Shown here: in pieces, positions 9,254 through 17,831 of the stretch
How the letters are laid out: every line of letters begins with the position of its first letter
Position numbering within the stretch: position 1 is the stretch's first letter
Assembly: GCF_003670115.1 (NCBI RefSeq)
Contig: NZ_QQTY01000001.1
Location: 868,001 to 932,000 of the forward strand
DNA: 64,000 bases
Reading direction: 5' to 3'
Source of the DNA: Natronorubrum halophilum
GTDB taxonomy: Archaea; Halobacteriota; Halobacteria; Halobacteriales; Natrialbaceae
Notes under the pieces: model-generated
The model's input: only the letters and a program-made list of their open reading frames with translations
Told to the model about the DNA's origin: nothing
Databases searched by the model: none
Made by a program: the position numbers and the translations under genes

Positions 9254-10738
9254 TCAGGCCTCCTTCTGTTCGATCGCTTCGACGTCTTCCTGTGCCGCTT
9301 CGACGGCTTCCTGGGGCGATTGCTCCTGGTTGAGACACGCGTAGAACTCGCTGGCGATCGAGTTGGACTGGGTGTCCCAGATCGGATTGATCGGATGCAC
9401 CCACTGGTTCTCCGATTGTAGCTGCAGGGTGTCGAGGTATCGGCTCATGATGTCGACCTCCTGTGCCTGGTCGGACTCGAACAGTTCCGGCTTCGGTGGC
9501 GTCGAGCCCGTAAACTCGAAGATGTCGAGGTAGAACTGTTCGGACGTCATCACTTCGAGCAACTCGACGGCCGCCGCGAGGTTCTCGCTCTCCGGGTTGA
9601 GCGAGAGGTGCCAGCCGCCGAGCGTCGCGTTCGTGCCGCCGGTGCCGTTGTATTTCGCCTCGTCTTCGGAGACGCCGTACGGGAACGGCATCAGGCCGAG
9701 GTCCTCGCCGAAGTCCTCCTCGCCACCGAAGCTCGCGATCGCGAACGACCAGTTCCGGTGGAATACGGCGTCGCCGGCGCCGAACGATTCCATCGAAGGC
9801 GTCGTATCCCATCCCAGCGCTTCGGAGGGCAGGAAATCGCCGTCCATACCGTCGATGGCGTACTCGTCGTCCGAACCGTGCATGAACGTCCGCATCATGC
9901 GCAGCGTTTCGATAATCGGCTCGTCGTCGATCGTGATGGGACGGTCGCCGATGGGACCGTGCTGGTTCTCCATATCCCCGAAGTAGTTGCCGCCCATCGT
10001 GACGACCTTCTCGTAGCCGGTCTGATGGCCGATCGTCCGCTGGTTGAGCGTCGTCGTGTAGCCGTGCTCGACGTCGTTGGCCTCCACCGCGTCGCTCGCG
10101 ACCTCGGCGAACCGTTCCCACGTCATCGGCTCGGTCGCCCAATTCTCGCCCTCGGGGTCGTATCCGGCGTTTTCGACGTAATCCTTGCGGTAGAGGATTG
10201 CCGGAATGTCGACGAACTGAGGCACCCCGTAGAGGCCGCCGTCCCAGCGCATCGAGTCGACCATCGTCTGGTGGTATCCGCTCTCGAGTTCGGCGAGTTT
10301 CTCGTCCGATAGCGCCTCGTTCAGGTCGACCAGCCACCCTCGCGGCGCGAACGCCGACGTGTACGCGAAGTTCGTCAGCATGATATCCGGCGTGGATCGA
10401 CCGGCTTGCAGGATCTGCGTGTATCGATCCTGCTGATCGTCGGCTCCCCAGACGCCGGTCGAGAACTCGACCTCGATGTTCTCGTGAAGGCCCGCGTCTC
10501 GCATCGACTGTTTGAGTTCGTCCTCGATGTCTCCGAACAGCGGCGCGGTGGCGTACTCGAGCGTCACTTCCTCGCCGTCGTAGTCGCCGATATCCACGCT
10601 GTCGTCGCTGTCGTCGCTGATACAGCCGGCCGTTCCGATGATCCCAGCGGCACCGGCCGCCGAAAGGACTTGACGGCGGGAAACGATCGATTCAGCCCGC
10701 ACTCTACCCCGATTTCTATGATTGGCTCTGCCTACCAT
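9254..10738 (-). CDS. extracellular sugar-binding lipoprotein of the ABC importer
   Basis: A 494-aa family 1-type solute-binding protein. The N-terminus has a Tat motif (SRRQVL) followed by a hydrophobic run and a lipobox-like AGC with Cys39, then an acidic linker, as is usual for haloarchaeal lipoproteins. It should be anchored outside the membrane and deliver sugar to the permeases below. I chose ATG 10738 over the TTG at 10744 because a TATA element (10758-10768, minus strand) is centred about 26 nt upstream, which predicts a leaderless mRNA starting at this ATG. It is the first gene of the sugar operon. Confidence 0.93.
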   Translation of the reverse strand: MVGRANHRNRGRVRAESIVSRRQVLSAAGAAGIIGTAGCISDDSDDSVDIGDYDGEEVTLEYATAPLFGDIEDELKQSMRDAGLHENIEVEFSTGVWGADDQQDRYTQILQAGRSTPDIMLTNFAYTSAFAPRGWLVDLNEALSDEKLAELESGYHQTMVDSMRWDGGLYGVPQFVDIPAILYRKDYVENAGYDPEGENWATEPMTWERFAEVASDAVEANDVEHGYTTTLNQRTIGHQTGYEKVVTMGGNYFGDMENQHGPIGDRPITIDDEPIIETLRMMRTFMHGSDDEYAIDGMDGDFLPSEALGWDTTPSMESFGAGDAVFHRNWSFAIASFGGEEDFGEDLGLMPFPYGVSEDEAKYNGTGGTNATLGGWHLSLNPESENLAAAVELLEVMTSEQFYLDIFEFTGSTPPKPELFESDQAQEVDIMSRYLDTLQLQSENQWVHPINPIWDTQSNSIASEFYACLNQEQSPQEAVEAAQEDVEAIEQKEA

Positions 10739-10757
10739 GATCAAGACATGAGTACAC

Positions 10758-10768
10758 CATTATATAAA
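10758..10768 (-). promoter_or_regulatory. TATA box of the sugar ABC operon
   Basis: Minus-strand TTTATATAATG centred about 26 nt before the ATG at 10738. This spacing matches archaeal TATA-to-transcription-start distance, so a leaderless transcript is predicted. It is the best promoter candidate for the whole minus-strand array down to at least the ATPase gene. Confidence 0.65.
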
Positions 10769-11006
10769 CATAACCATTTATTCAGGAGTGGCGAGTTATC
10801 ATCGCGTTCTCCCGACGAGGGATGGAACGAAGACTGAACGGATACGCGGTCCGGCTCACCCACCGTTGCTCGCACGTGCGAAAGTAGACTGTAATCCGGT
10901 AATACCAGACGGAATAGCGACCATTGCTAACATTCATCACACGACTCGTCGGTACCCGATATGGTATGTCACAATGAGACGCGGATCCGGCCTCACCGGA
11001 CAACTG
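10769..11006. other. divergent intergenic region between the sugar operon and iclR-type gene
   Basis: About 240 bp with no supported gene. It is the expected site for regulator binding. One widely spaced inverted pair is visible (ATACCA at 10902-10907 and TGGTAT at 10962-10967). I cannot say that it is the operator. Confidence 0.4.
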
Positions 11007-11014
11007 TTAAATAG
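11007..11014 (+). promoter_or_regulatory. TATA box of the IclR-type regulator gene
   Basis: TTAAATAG centred about 26 nt before the ATG at 11037, predicting a leaderless transcript for the regulator. Confidence 0.6.
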
Positions 11015-11036
11015 GTGGTAGCTGTACTAGCTGGTA

Positions 11037-11801
11037 ATGTCGCAAGAAGTTCAATATCCGGTCCAGGCCGCTGCGACAACCTTCCGGATCATCGAAACGC
11101 TCCACGACCTCAACGGCGCAGGCGTCGCCGAACTCGCCGACGAACTCGAGATGCCAAAGAGCACGGTCCACGACCACCTGCGAACACTAACCGAGGTCGA
11201 GTACCTGGTCAACGAGAACGGGACGTACCACGTCGGCGCTCGCTTCCTCGAGCTGGGCGGGTTCGCCCGAAGCCAGATGAAACTGTATCAGGTCGGATCG
11301 CCGGAGATCAAGAAGCTGGCCGAGGAGACGGGCGAGCACGCGAACCTGCTGATCGAAGAACACGGCAAGGGAATTTTCCTCAACAAGGTCAAAGGGCCCG
11401 ACGCCGTCAATCTCGACACCCACATCGGCATGCGCGTCTATCTCCAGACGACGGCGCTCGGCAAGGCGATCCTCTCGAGGCTCCCGGAGGCAACAGTCGA
11501 CGAGATCATCGACCGCCACGGGCTGCCCGCCGTCACTGAACAGACGGTTACGGACCGAGACGAACTGAAAGCCCAGCTCGCGGAGATCCGCAACCGAGGA
11601 TACGCGATCGACGACGAAGAACGCGTACTCGGGATGCGCTGTGTCGCCGCGCCGATCTGCGACGAAGACGGCATGCCCATCGGAGCGGTCAGCGTGTCCG
11701 GCCCGACGAATCGGTTCAACAACGAAGTGTTCGAGGACGAGATTCCGAAAAGCGTGTTGAGCACCGCAAACGTGATCGAAGTCAATATGACGTACACGTA
11801 G
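11037..11801 (+). CDS. IclR family transcriptional regulator
   Basis: A 254-aa regulator. Residues 10-75 form the winged helix (AELADELEMPKSTVHDHLRTL is the helix-turn-helix). The rest is the IclR effector domain, with GMR at the dimer face, the TALGKAILS motif and a C-terminal segment (GAVSVSGPTNRF) that usually contacts the ligand. It is transcribed divergently from the sugar ABC operon, the standard layout for local control. In haloarchaea IclR proteins often act as activators of sugar and sugar-acid pathways. Confidence 0.93.
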   Translation: MSQEVQYPVQAAATTFRIIETLHDLNGAGVAELADELEMPKSTVHDHLRTLTEVEYLVNENGTYHVGARFLELGGFARSQMKLYQVGSPEIKKLAEETGEHANLLIEEHGKGIFLNKVKGPDAVNLDTHIGMRVYLQTTALGKAILSRLPEATVDEIIDRHGLPAVTEQTVTDRDELKAQLAEIRNRGYAIDDEERVLGMRCVAAPICDEDGMPIGAVSVSGPTNRFNNEVFEDEIPKSVLSTANVIEVNMTYT

Positions 11802-12172
11802 CACGTCCGCCACCACCGGACGATCGGTGGAACCCACCTGTGGACGAACCCGTATCATTACAGACATACGATTGTAAGAAAATGCGCTACAACAGTTCCA
11901 GCGACGCTCGACCGGGAACGCAACTGGAACCGTCCCGTTCGAATCTCGGCGCGCACCACCGGTGATACCAAACGAATCGATGGGCTATCGATAGCCGCTG
12001 TCGCCGTCGGCGAACCGAACAGTAGTCGTCACGGTCGCGTCGACCGCTTCGCTGACCTCCGTACTCCTGCGGTCGCCCCGAACCGTCGGCCACTGCGGAA
12101 TCGTCTTGACGTGCAGTTCGCAGAAAACGATCGCGATCTCCTCTGCTCGTCGGTCTCGAATACAGCGGAGAA
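11802..12172. other. intergenic region, no gene seen
   Basis: About 370 bp between the convergent ends of the regulator and the dehydratase gene. Open frames here are short, arginine-rich and lack acidic bias, so I take them as noise. No strong terminator or repeat was recognised. Confidence 0.5.
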
Positions 12173-13396
12173 TCAATCGAATCTGTCGGTTCCGGGGAGA
12201 ACGTGGTCTTCGACAACCGACTCGTCCAGTTCGATGCCGAGGCCGGGATCGGTCGGCACGTCGATGTATCCGTCCGATATTATCGGTTCGTCTCGTTCGA
12301 GCAAGTCGTCCCACCAGTCGACTTCCAGGGCGTGATACTCGAGGACGTCGGCGTTCGGGACGGCTGCACAGAGGTGAACGCAGGCCATCGTTCCGACGGG
12401 GCTACAGACGTTGTGCGGTGAGAACGGAACGTAGCGCTCCTCGGCGCGGTCAGCGACGCGCTTGGACTCGGCGAGGCCGCCGCAGGTAGTCGGATCGGGC
12501 GTGATCACGTCGACGGCGTACCCGTCGAGCAGTTCGGTCAGTTCGTGGACGCGAAACCGGTTCTCGCCGGTGGCGAGGGGCGTCTTCGTGCGCCGAGCGA
12601 CCTCGCGTTGGGCGGCCGTCTCCTCCGGCGGAACGACGTCTTCCAGCCACATGAGATCGTACGGCTCGAGCGCTCTCGCGAGGCGAGCGGCGCTCTCGAC
12701 CGTGTAGTCCCAGTGGCAGTCGAAGGCGAGATCGATCTCGTCGCCGATCGCCTCGCGGACGGCCGCGACGACCTCGACTTTGTGATTCAGCGCGGCGTTG
12801 GACAGCCGTCCGTTGTACGGATCCGGCTTGTTGTCGCGTTCCATATCGAGGTCGAACTTGATCGCGTCGAACCCCATGTCGACGACGCGCTCGGCCTCCG
12901 CCGCGTACGCGTCGGGCGTGTACGCCTCCGCGTTGGCGTACTCGGTGAACCCGCCCTCGTCGACCGCGTAGGCCTCGCCAGCGTGGCAGTCACAGTAGAT
13001 TCGGACGCGGTCACGGTAGCGAGAGCCCAGGAGCTGGTAGACGGGCACGTCGAGGATCTTCCCAGCGACGTCCCACAGCGCGATTTCGATCCCGGAGACG
13101 GCGGTAACGACCTTTCCGGTCGTTCCGCCGTGGCCCGACATCTCCTGGACGATGTATCGAAACAGCCGTTCGACGTCCAGCGGATTTTCGCCGACGAGGA
13201 ATCGATTGGTGTACTCGACGAGTTCGGGGACGCCACCGCCGCGGTACGCCTCGCCGATTCCGGTCACGCCCGCGTCGGTGTGCACCTTCACGAGGTTCCA
13301 CTCGAAGTTTCCGTCGACGACCGCCGCCTCGACGCCGGTGATTTCGACGTCGTGACCCGCGGGTCGTTCTGTCGAATGGTTCGAAAAATCTCTCAT
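12173..13396 (-). CDS. enolase-superfamily sugar-acid dehydratase (mandelate racemase/muconate lactonizing type)
   Basis: A 407-aa member of the enolase superfamily, expected to dehydrate an aldonate to a 2-keto-3-deoxy acid. Metal ligands are D226 (FDCHWDY), E252 (WLEDVVPPE) and E278 (TGENR); H328 (SPHNV) is the likely general acid/base, and K180 in AIKFDLD is on the second strand. Family members of this size include galactonate, gluconate and rhamnonate dehydratases, and the sequence alone does not separate them. It sits beyond the IclR gene on the opposite strand, in the same sugar island. Confidence 0.88.
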   Translation of the reverse strand: MRDFSNHSTERPAGHDVEITGVEAAVVDGNFEWNLVKVHTDAGVTGIGEAYRGGGVPELVEYTNRFLVGENPLDVERLFRYIVQEMSGHGGTTGKVVTAVSGIEIALWDVAGKILDVPVYQLLGSRYRDRVRIYCDCHAGEAYAVDEGGFTEYANAEAYTPDAYAAEAERVVDMGFDAIKFDLDMERDNKPDPYNGRLSNAALNHKVEVVAAVREAIGDEIDLAFDCHWDYTVESAARLARALEPYDLMWLEDVVPPEETAAQREVARRTKTPLATGENRFRVHELTELLDGYAVDVITPDPTTCGGLAESKRVADRAEERYVPFSPHNVCSPVGTMACVHLCAAVPNADVLEYHALEVDWWDDLLERDEPIISDGYIDVPTDPGLGIELDESVVEDHVLPGTDRFD

Positions 13397-13894
13397 TGCG
13401 TACCACCACGTATTCGTCCTCCAACCAAAGTTGTACCGGTGACGCCACTCGACGGCGTCGCGAGTCGGCGAGAGGGGCTCCGGTCGACGGCAAGAATTCC
13501 CTTCGAAATCAGAGACGAAACAGATCAGTCAGCTGGAATGGGGCGTCTCGAGACGGGAACGGGGTAGATTTCGTCGCAGGTTGCCGTCGTGGATCTATCC
13601 GCCGGGCGCGTTTTCCCGCGAGTTCGTCGAACGGACGATGGGATGGCTACGGGACGCCTTCAGCGGCCTGCCGCTGCGTTGCGCTAGCGCTGCCACGCGA
13701 GCGGTCGCGGGACGAGGGCGTTCGTCGACACTCGTCTATCGGACGGCTCTCGATGTGTGGCTGGTTTGACCAGTATTATCAGCTCGCGGTGACACGTCGG
13801 CCGAGCGATTTCCGTCCGCGTGCGTCGTCCGAACACGATTCCGGTCACGCTCGACACCGGTCCGAACGGTCCGGCGATCAGGCAGCAGACCGAT
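13397..13894. other. intergenic region upstream of the dehydratase, no gene seen
   Basis: About 500 bp between the dehydratase start and the end of the ThDP enzyme gene. Its open frames are arginine/serine-rich out-of-frame translations. The dehydratase promoter should lie near 13400-13450, but I could not pick a convincing TATA box. Confidence 0.4.
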
Positions 13895-15544
13895 CTACGA
13901 GTCGTCGCTCATCCAGTCGCTCGCCTGTGGCTCTCGAGGATCCGTCGGCACCTCGAGGAGAACCGGTTCGTCGGCGGCGACCGCGGACTCGAGGGTCGAG
14001 CGAATCTCCGACGGCGTTTCCGCACGCTCGGTTCGCATGCCGAAACTCGCCGCGAGGCCGGCGAAATCGATCGGCGCGTCGGTCCAGTCGTACTCGCCGT
14101 CCTCGAGGTCGTAGTTCCGGCCGGCGTCGTCGCTGATGATCGCGTAGTCCTCGTTGACGAAGACGACGACGGTGATCGGGAGCGCCTCGGCGACGGCCGT
14201 GTGAAGTTCGTGGACGCACATCAGCAGTCCGCCATCGCCGACCAGAACGACGACGTCCGCGTCCGGGTTCGCGAGTTGAGCACCGATCCCGGACGGCAGT
14301 GCGGTCCCCATGGTCGCCCACGAACCCGGATTGACGTACGAACGCGGGCCGCCGGCTTCGAACACGTTCAGCCCCCAGACGCGCGAGCCGCCGGCGTCGG
14401 CCGTGGCGATCGCCTCCCGCGGAACCGCCGCTCGAACGGTCTCGAGCGCGCTGACGGAGGTGATCGGCGGCGACGACCCGCGAAGCGACTCGAGCCGATC
14501 GCTCGTCGCCGTTCGGATCGCACCCGCTCGCTCGACGGCGTCGCCGGCCGCGAACTCGCGCTCGGAGAGCGCGCCCTCGAGACGCGACAGCGCCGCCGCG
14601 GCGTCGGCGACGATCCCGACGGACGGCTCGTAGCCGTTCCCGAGATCGTCGGCATCGAGCGTGACGTGGACGAGTGCTTCGGGGACGTCGACGGCCCACG
14701 CGCGGGTGGCAACGGCGTCGAAGTCCGTTCCCACGGCGAGCGCCGCATCCGCCTCCGCGAGTAACTCGAGCAACTCGGGCGACGCGCTTCCCGAGAGCGT
14801 CCCGGCGACGTAGCCGCCGGATCCGTCGGGAAGCACTCCCTTCCCCTTGTACGTTGCGACGACGGGGGCTCCGAGTCGATCGGCGACTCGGCGGAGGTTG
14901 TCGCTCGCGTTCGCGGTGCGAACGCCGCCGCCGGCGACGATTACCGGGTCGTCGGCCTCGGCCAGGAGATCGGCGGCGGCCTCGATATCCTCGGTTGCGA
15001 CGCCCGTAACGAACTCTCGGCTGTAGTCCGCCGGCGTCGCGAGCGGAATGTCCATCGCGAGGAAGTTCTTCGGAATTCCGACGCGAACTGGACCTTTCGG
15101 CTGCGTTTCGGCGATCGAGATGGCTTCCTCGAGGACGGCGATCGTGCTTTCGGGACGTTCGACGAGCAGGTTCGCCTTGACGACGTTGTCGTAGGTGTCA
15201 GGGGGCGTCTCGTGGATACCGTCCCCGCCGCGTACCTCTGGTTCGGTTTCGACGGCGATGTGAACCAGCGGCGTACAGTCGTTGAGCGCGTTCTTCAACC
15301 CGTTCATCGCGTTCATGTCGCCCGGCCCCGGAACGACGGCTGTCGCCGCGGGCCGTCCGCTGGTTTCCGCGTACCCCCACGCCTGATGCGTGACGGCGGT
15401 CTCGTGTCGAGCGACCACGAACCGAATGTCGTCTCGCGTCCCGATCGCCTCGTTGAGCGGGAGCGTCTGTTTGCCGGGAATGCCGAACACCGTGTCGATC
15501 CCATCGGCAGTCAGTCGCTCGATGACGGCCTGGCTGACGTCCAT
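13895..15544 (-). CDS. thiamine-diphosphate-dependent enzyme (acetolactate synthase large-subunit-like)
   Basis: A 549-aa protein with the three ThDP-enzyme domains. The N-terminal PYR domain has the catalytic Glu48 in RHETA. The middle domain carries a nucleotide-type VIVAGGG segment. The C-terminal PP domain has GDGG followed about 27 residues later by VNEDY, the Mg-ThDP motif. No small regulatory subunit gene is adjacent, so it is probably not the anabolic acetolactate synthase. A catabolic decarboxylase or carboligase for a keto acid from sugar breakdown is possible. It could belong to the sugar island or be independent. Confidence 0.82.
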   Translation of the reverse strand: MDVSQAVIERLTADGIDTVFGIPGKQTLPLNEAIGTRDDIRFVVARHETAVTHQAWGYAETSGRPAATAVVPGPGDMNAMNGLKNALNDCTPLVHIAVETEPEVRGGDGIHETPPDTYDNVVKANLLVERPESTIAVLEEAISIAETQPKGPVRVGIPKNFLAMDIPLATPADYSREFVTGVATEDIEAAADLLAEADDPVIVAGGGVRTANASDNLRRVADRLGAPVVATYKGKGVLPDGSGGYVAGTLSGSASPELLELLAEADAALAVGTDFDAVATRAWAVDVPEALVHVTLDADDLGNGYEPSVGIVADAAAALSRLEGALSEREFAAGDAVERAGAIRTATSDRLESLRGSSPPITSVSALETVRAAVPREAIATADAGGSRVWGLNVFEAGGPRSYVNPGSWATMGTALPSGIGAQLANPDADVVVLVGDGGLLMCVHELHTAVAEALPITVVVFVNEDYAIISDDAGRNYDLEDGEYDWTDAPIDFAGLAASFGMRTERAETPSEIRSTLESAVAADEPVLLEVPTDPREPQASDWMSDDS

Positions 15545-16370
15545 ACGATTTCCTCGTAAACCACGTACTTAGGACCTCCCCTTGTGGTACCCCGAGGTAG
15601 CGGCGCTCGAGGGATCGTCACCAAAAGAGTGTATCACCTGACGATATCGCCCGAAACGCTACGCCGTCGATGTGCCACTACTGGGACCCGACGGCGCAAT
15701 CCTCGGCGGGTCCGCCGTTGTCGGCCCGAGCCACTGACTGCGTGGCGAGCGGTCCACGGAGGACATCCCGAACACGACCCGAGGCGTCAGCACCGAACTC
15801 GAGTTGAACCGCAGCCGTTCCCGAGAACGGAACCCTCCGGGTACGATATAATATATTTTTATAGATATAGATGTTGGCATGATAGTTTCAATAGGCACTA
15901 TCTGGCGACAAATTCGAGAACGCGGAAAACGAACGCGTTGAGCGCATAGTCTGGCAGTCATTCGGAACAGCGGCTCTGTGGGTAAGGCGTCGAAAATCCC
16001 AACACACTCGAATTAGACCACTAGTAGGCGTGATACTCCATATTTGTCGAACGCTGGTTATTCCGTGCTCGAAGATGTCGGCTATAGCATCTCATCCGGT
16101 AATAGACTATTATTTGATGTTTCCAAAACCGATCCCCATCCCTTATCCGACGGTACTTTCGCGGTTCACCGCGACTCGGTTCGAACACCGGTCCGTTCGA
16201 CGACCGCGGCCTGCGTCGACCGGAAAAACGGTATAGAAGGGACGCCGTCGGTGGAGACCGCCGCTGTAACCGACGCGAGAACGACCAGCGATTCGATACG
16301 GACGCACCCGTTCCCGGTCAAACTGATCGGGTTCGACAATCCTTATAGTGGGTAGTGAATACTAGTTCGT
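15545..16370. other. intergenic region with an AT-rich core
   Basis: About 825 bp without a convincing gene. Open frames in 15584-15961 are arginine-rich and do not look haloarchaeal. The segment 15844-15910 is markedly AT-rich against its surroundings (runs such as ATAATATATTTTTATAG), which fits a promoter array, decayed element or insertion scar. Near 16340-16348, CTTATAGTG lies 26 nt before the CBS gene and is a likely TATA box for it. Confidence 0.45.
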
Positions 16371-16775
16371 ATGGAGGATATTTTCGTTGCCCGAGTAATG
16401 TCTTCGTCGCTGCAGACGGTCACACCGGACACGCTCGTCGAAGACGCGGGACAACTGATGCTCGAGAACGAGGTCGGTTCGGTCATCGTCGTCGACGAAG
16501 ACAACCAACTCGAAGGGATTCTGACGACGACGGACTTCGTCCGGATCGTCGCCGAACGAAAGCCCAAAGACCGGACGCCGGTCTCGGCGTACATGACCCA
16601 GAACGTGATCACGGTCACGGCGCAGGACAGTATCCGCGACGCCGCGGACGTAATCGTCGAACACGGCTTCCATCATCTCCCCGTCGTTGACGAGGACGAG
16701 GGAGTCATCGGGATCATCACGACGTCGGATCTGGCCTCCTACCTCTCGCGCGAGGAGACGCCGAGTCCCGAGTAA
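16371..16775 (+). CDS. CBS-domain pair protein
   Basis: A 134-aa protein made only of two CBS motifs (about residues 8-60 and 72-126), each ending in a strand-turn such as LEGILTTTDF and VIGIITTSDL. Such Bateman modules bind adenine nucleotides and act as stand-alone sensors. The ATG at 16371 lies about 26 nt below a TATA-like CTTATAGT, predicting a leaderless mRNA. No target protein is evident nearby. Confidence 0.9.
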   Translation: MEDIFVARVMSSSLQTVTPDTLVEDAGQLMLENEVGSVIVVDEDNQLEGILTTTDFVRIVAERKPKDRTPVSAYMTQNVITVTAQDSIRDAADVIVEHGFHHLPVVDEDEGVIGIITTSDLASYLSREETPSPE

Positions 16776-16870
16776 TCGGTCGCCGTCGAGCGCCGTATTC
16801 GACGGAGTCGCGCGTTCGCCGCGAGTTTCGTCTATCGATCCGTCGGCCTCGAGCCGATCTCGACGGTGAG

Positions 16871-17239
16871 TCAACCGTCGAGTTCCGGATCGTCGTCTTC
16901 GGTCATCCAGCGGACGGTCTCGTCGAGGTGGTCCCGCAGCGCTCGCGCCTCCGCCGGCGTCAGTTCGACATCGACGTGACCCATACCGTGGTCGCCCGCC
17001 ATCGCGTCGACGCTCAGGACGATCCGGTGGCCGTCCGTCGATTCGGGTCGCACCGAGACGTCGGCCCGGTCGGGATAGTCCCGCGGCGGTCCGAGTTCGA
17101 TATCGGTCTCGCCGCGGGTAACGCCCATTTGAACGCGCTCGGCGTGCTCGAGGTCGAACGAGTCCGTCGGATCCGCATCGATCGGGTCGCGCTCCGACTC
17201 GGGCTCTTCGGTGCGCTCGTCACTGGTATCGGTTGGCAT
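16871..17239 (-). CDS. conserved acidic hypothetical protein
   Basis: A 122-aa soluble protein. The first 40 residues are a highly acidic, probably disordered tail rich in Asp, Glu and Pro. The rest has beta-rich segments and the pattern HGMGHVDVELTPAEARALRDHL near the C-terminus, which looks like a small folded domain. I do not recognise the family beyond a haloarchaeal hypothetical. GC3 and acidity support coding. Confidence 0.75.
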   Translation of the reverse strand: MPTDTSDERTEEPESERDPIDADPTDSFDLEHAERVQMGVTRGETDIELGPPRDYPDRADVSVRPESTDGHRIVLSVDAMAGDHGMGHVDVELTPAEARALRDHLDETVRWMTEDDDPELDG

Positions 17240-17330
17240 ACTCTGTGGGTTGTGTCGCCTCCACCTTGGCTGTACGCCCGGAACCGGACAGGAGACGAGC
17301 GGCCTCAGTCACGGTCTGCCGTCTCGAGAA

Positions 17331-17750
17331 TCAGTCGACGGTAAACGCCTCCTCGGCGATCACCACGCCGCCGGCCCAGCACTCGCGGGCGAACCACGCG
17401 AAGTAGCCCACCATCCCGAGGGTGATGACGACCTCGATCGATCCGAGTCCGGTGACTCCGTCGCCCGCGAGGAGACTCACGAGGCTGACGCCACCCCAGC
17501 CGACCGCGAGCATCGAAACGGCGACCGCGGCGACGCGAGGCCAGCCGACGGTCCTCGAGCCGATCGATACGCGTTCACGAAGCCCGGCGAGGAGCATCGT
17601 CCCTCCGACGAGAGCCAGCCACGAGATCAGCACGAACGTCGACGGACTCGGTGGCAGGCCGAGCGAGATGAGGACGGTTCCCGCTAACACCAGCGTGACG
17701 AACCCGCCGCCGGTGAGCCCGTGCCGGACGACCCGCTTTCGAGCGTTCAT
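17331..17750 (-). CDS. four-span membrane protein of unknown function
   Basis: A 139-aa protein with a short basic N-terminus (MNARKR) and four predicted membrane helices (about residues 13-33, 37-57, 69-94 and 101-124). No catalytic or binding motif is seen. It lies 81 bp downstream of uvrA on the same strand, so it might be read through from it. No function can be proposed. Confidence 0.75.
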   Translation of the reverse strand: MNARKRVVRHGLTGGGFVTLVLAGTVLISLGLPPSPSTFVLISWLALVGGTMLLAGLRERVSIGSRTVGWPRVAAVAVSMLAVGWGGVSLVSLLAGDGVTGLGSIEVVITLGMVGYFAWFARECWAGGVVIAEEAFTVD

Positions 17751-17831
17751 CGCGCTCGTGTTCGCCGTCCGCCGCCGTTAACCGTTCGCATCGACGTCGT
17801 AATCGACGGCCGACATCGATACCGGCGTCGC

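Noticed and set aside
13895-15544. anabolic acetolactate synthase (ilvB)
   Set aside because: No adjacent small subunit or ilvC and it lies in a sugar island; the general ThDP enzyme call is safer.
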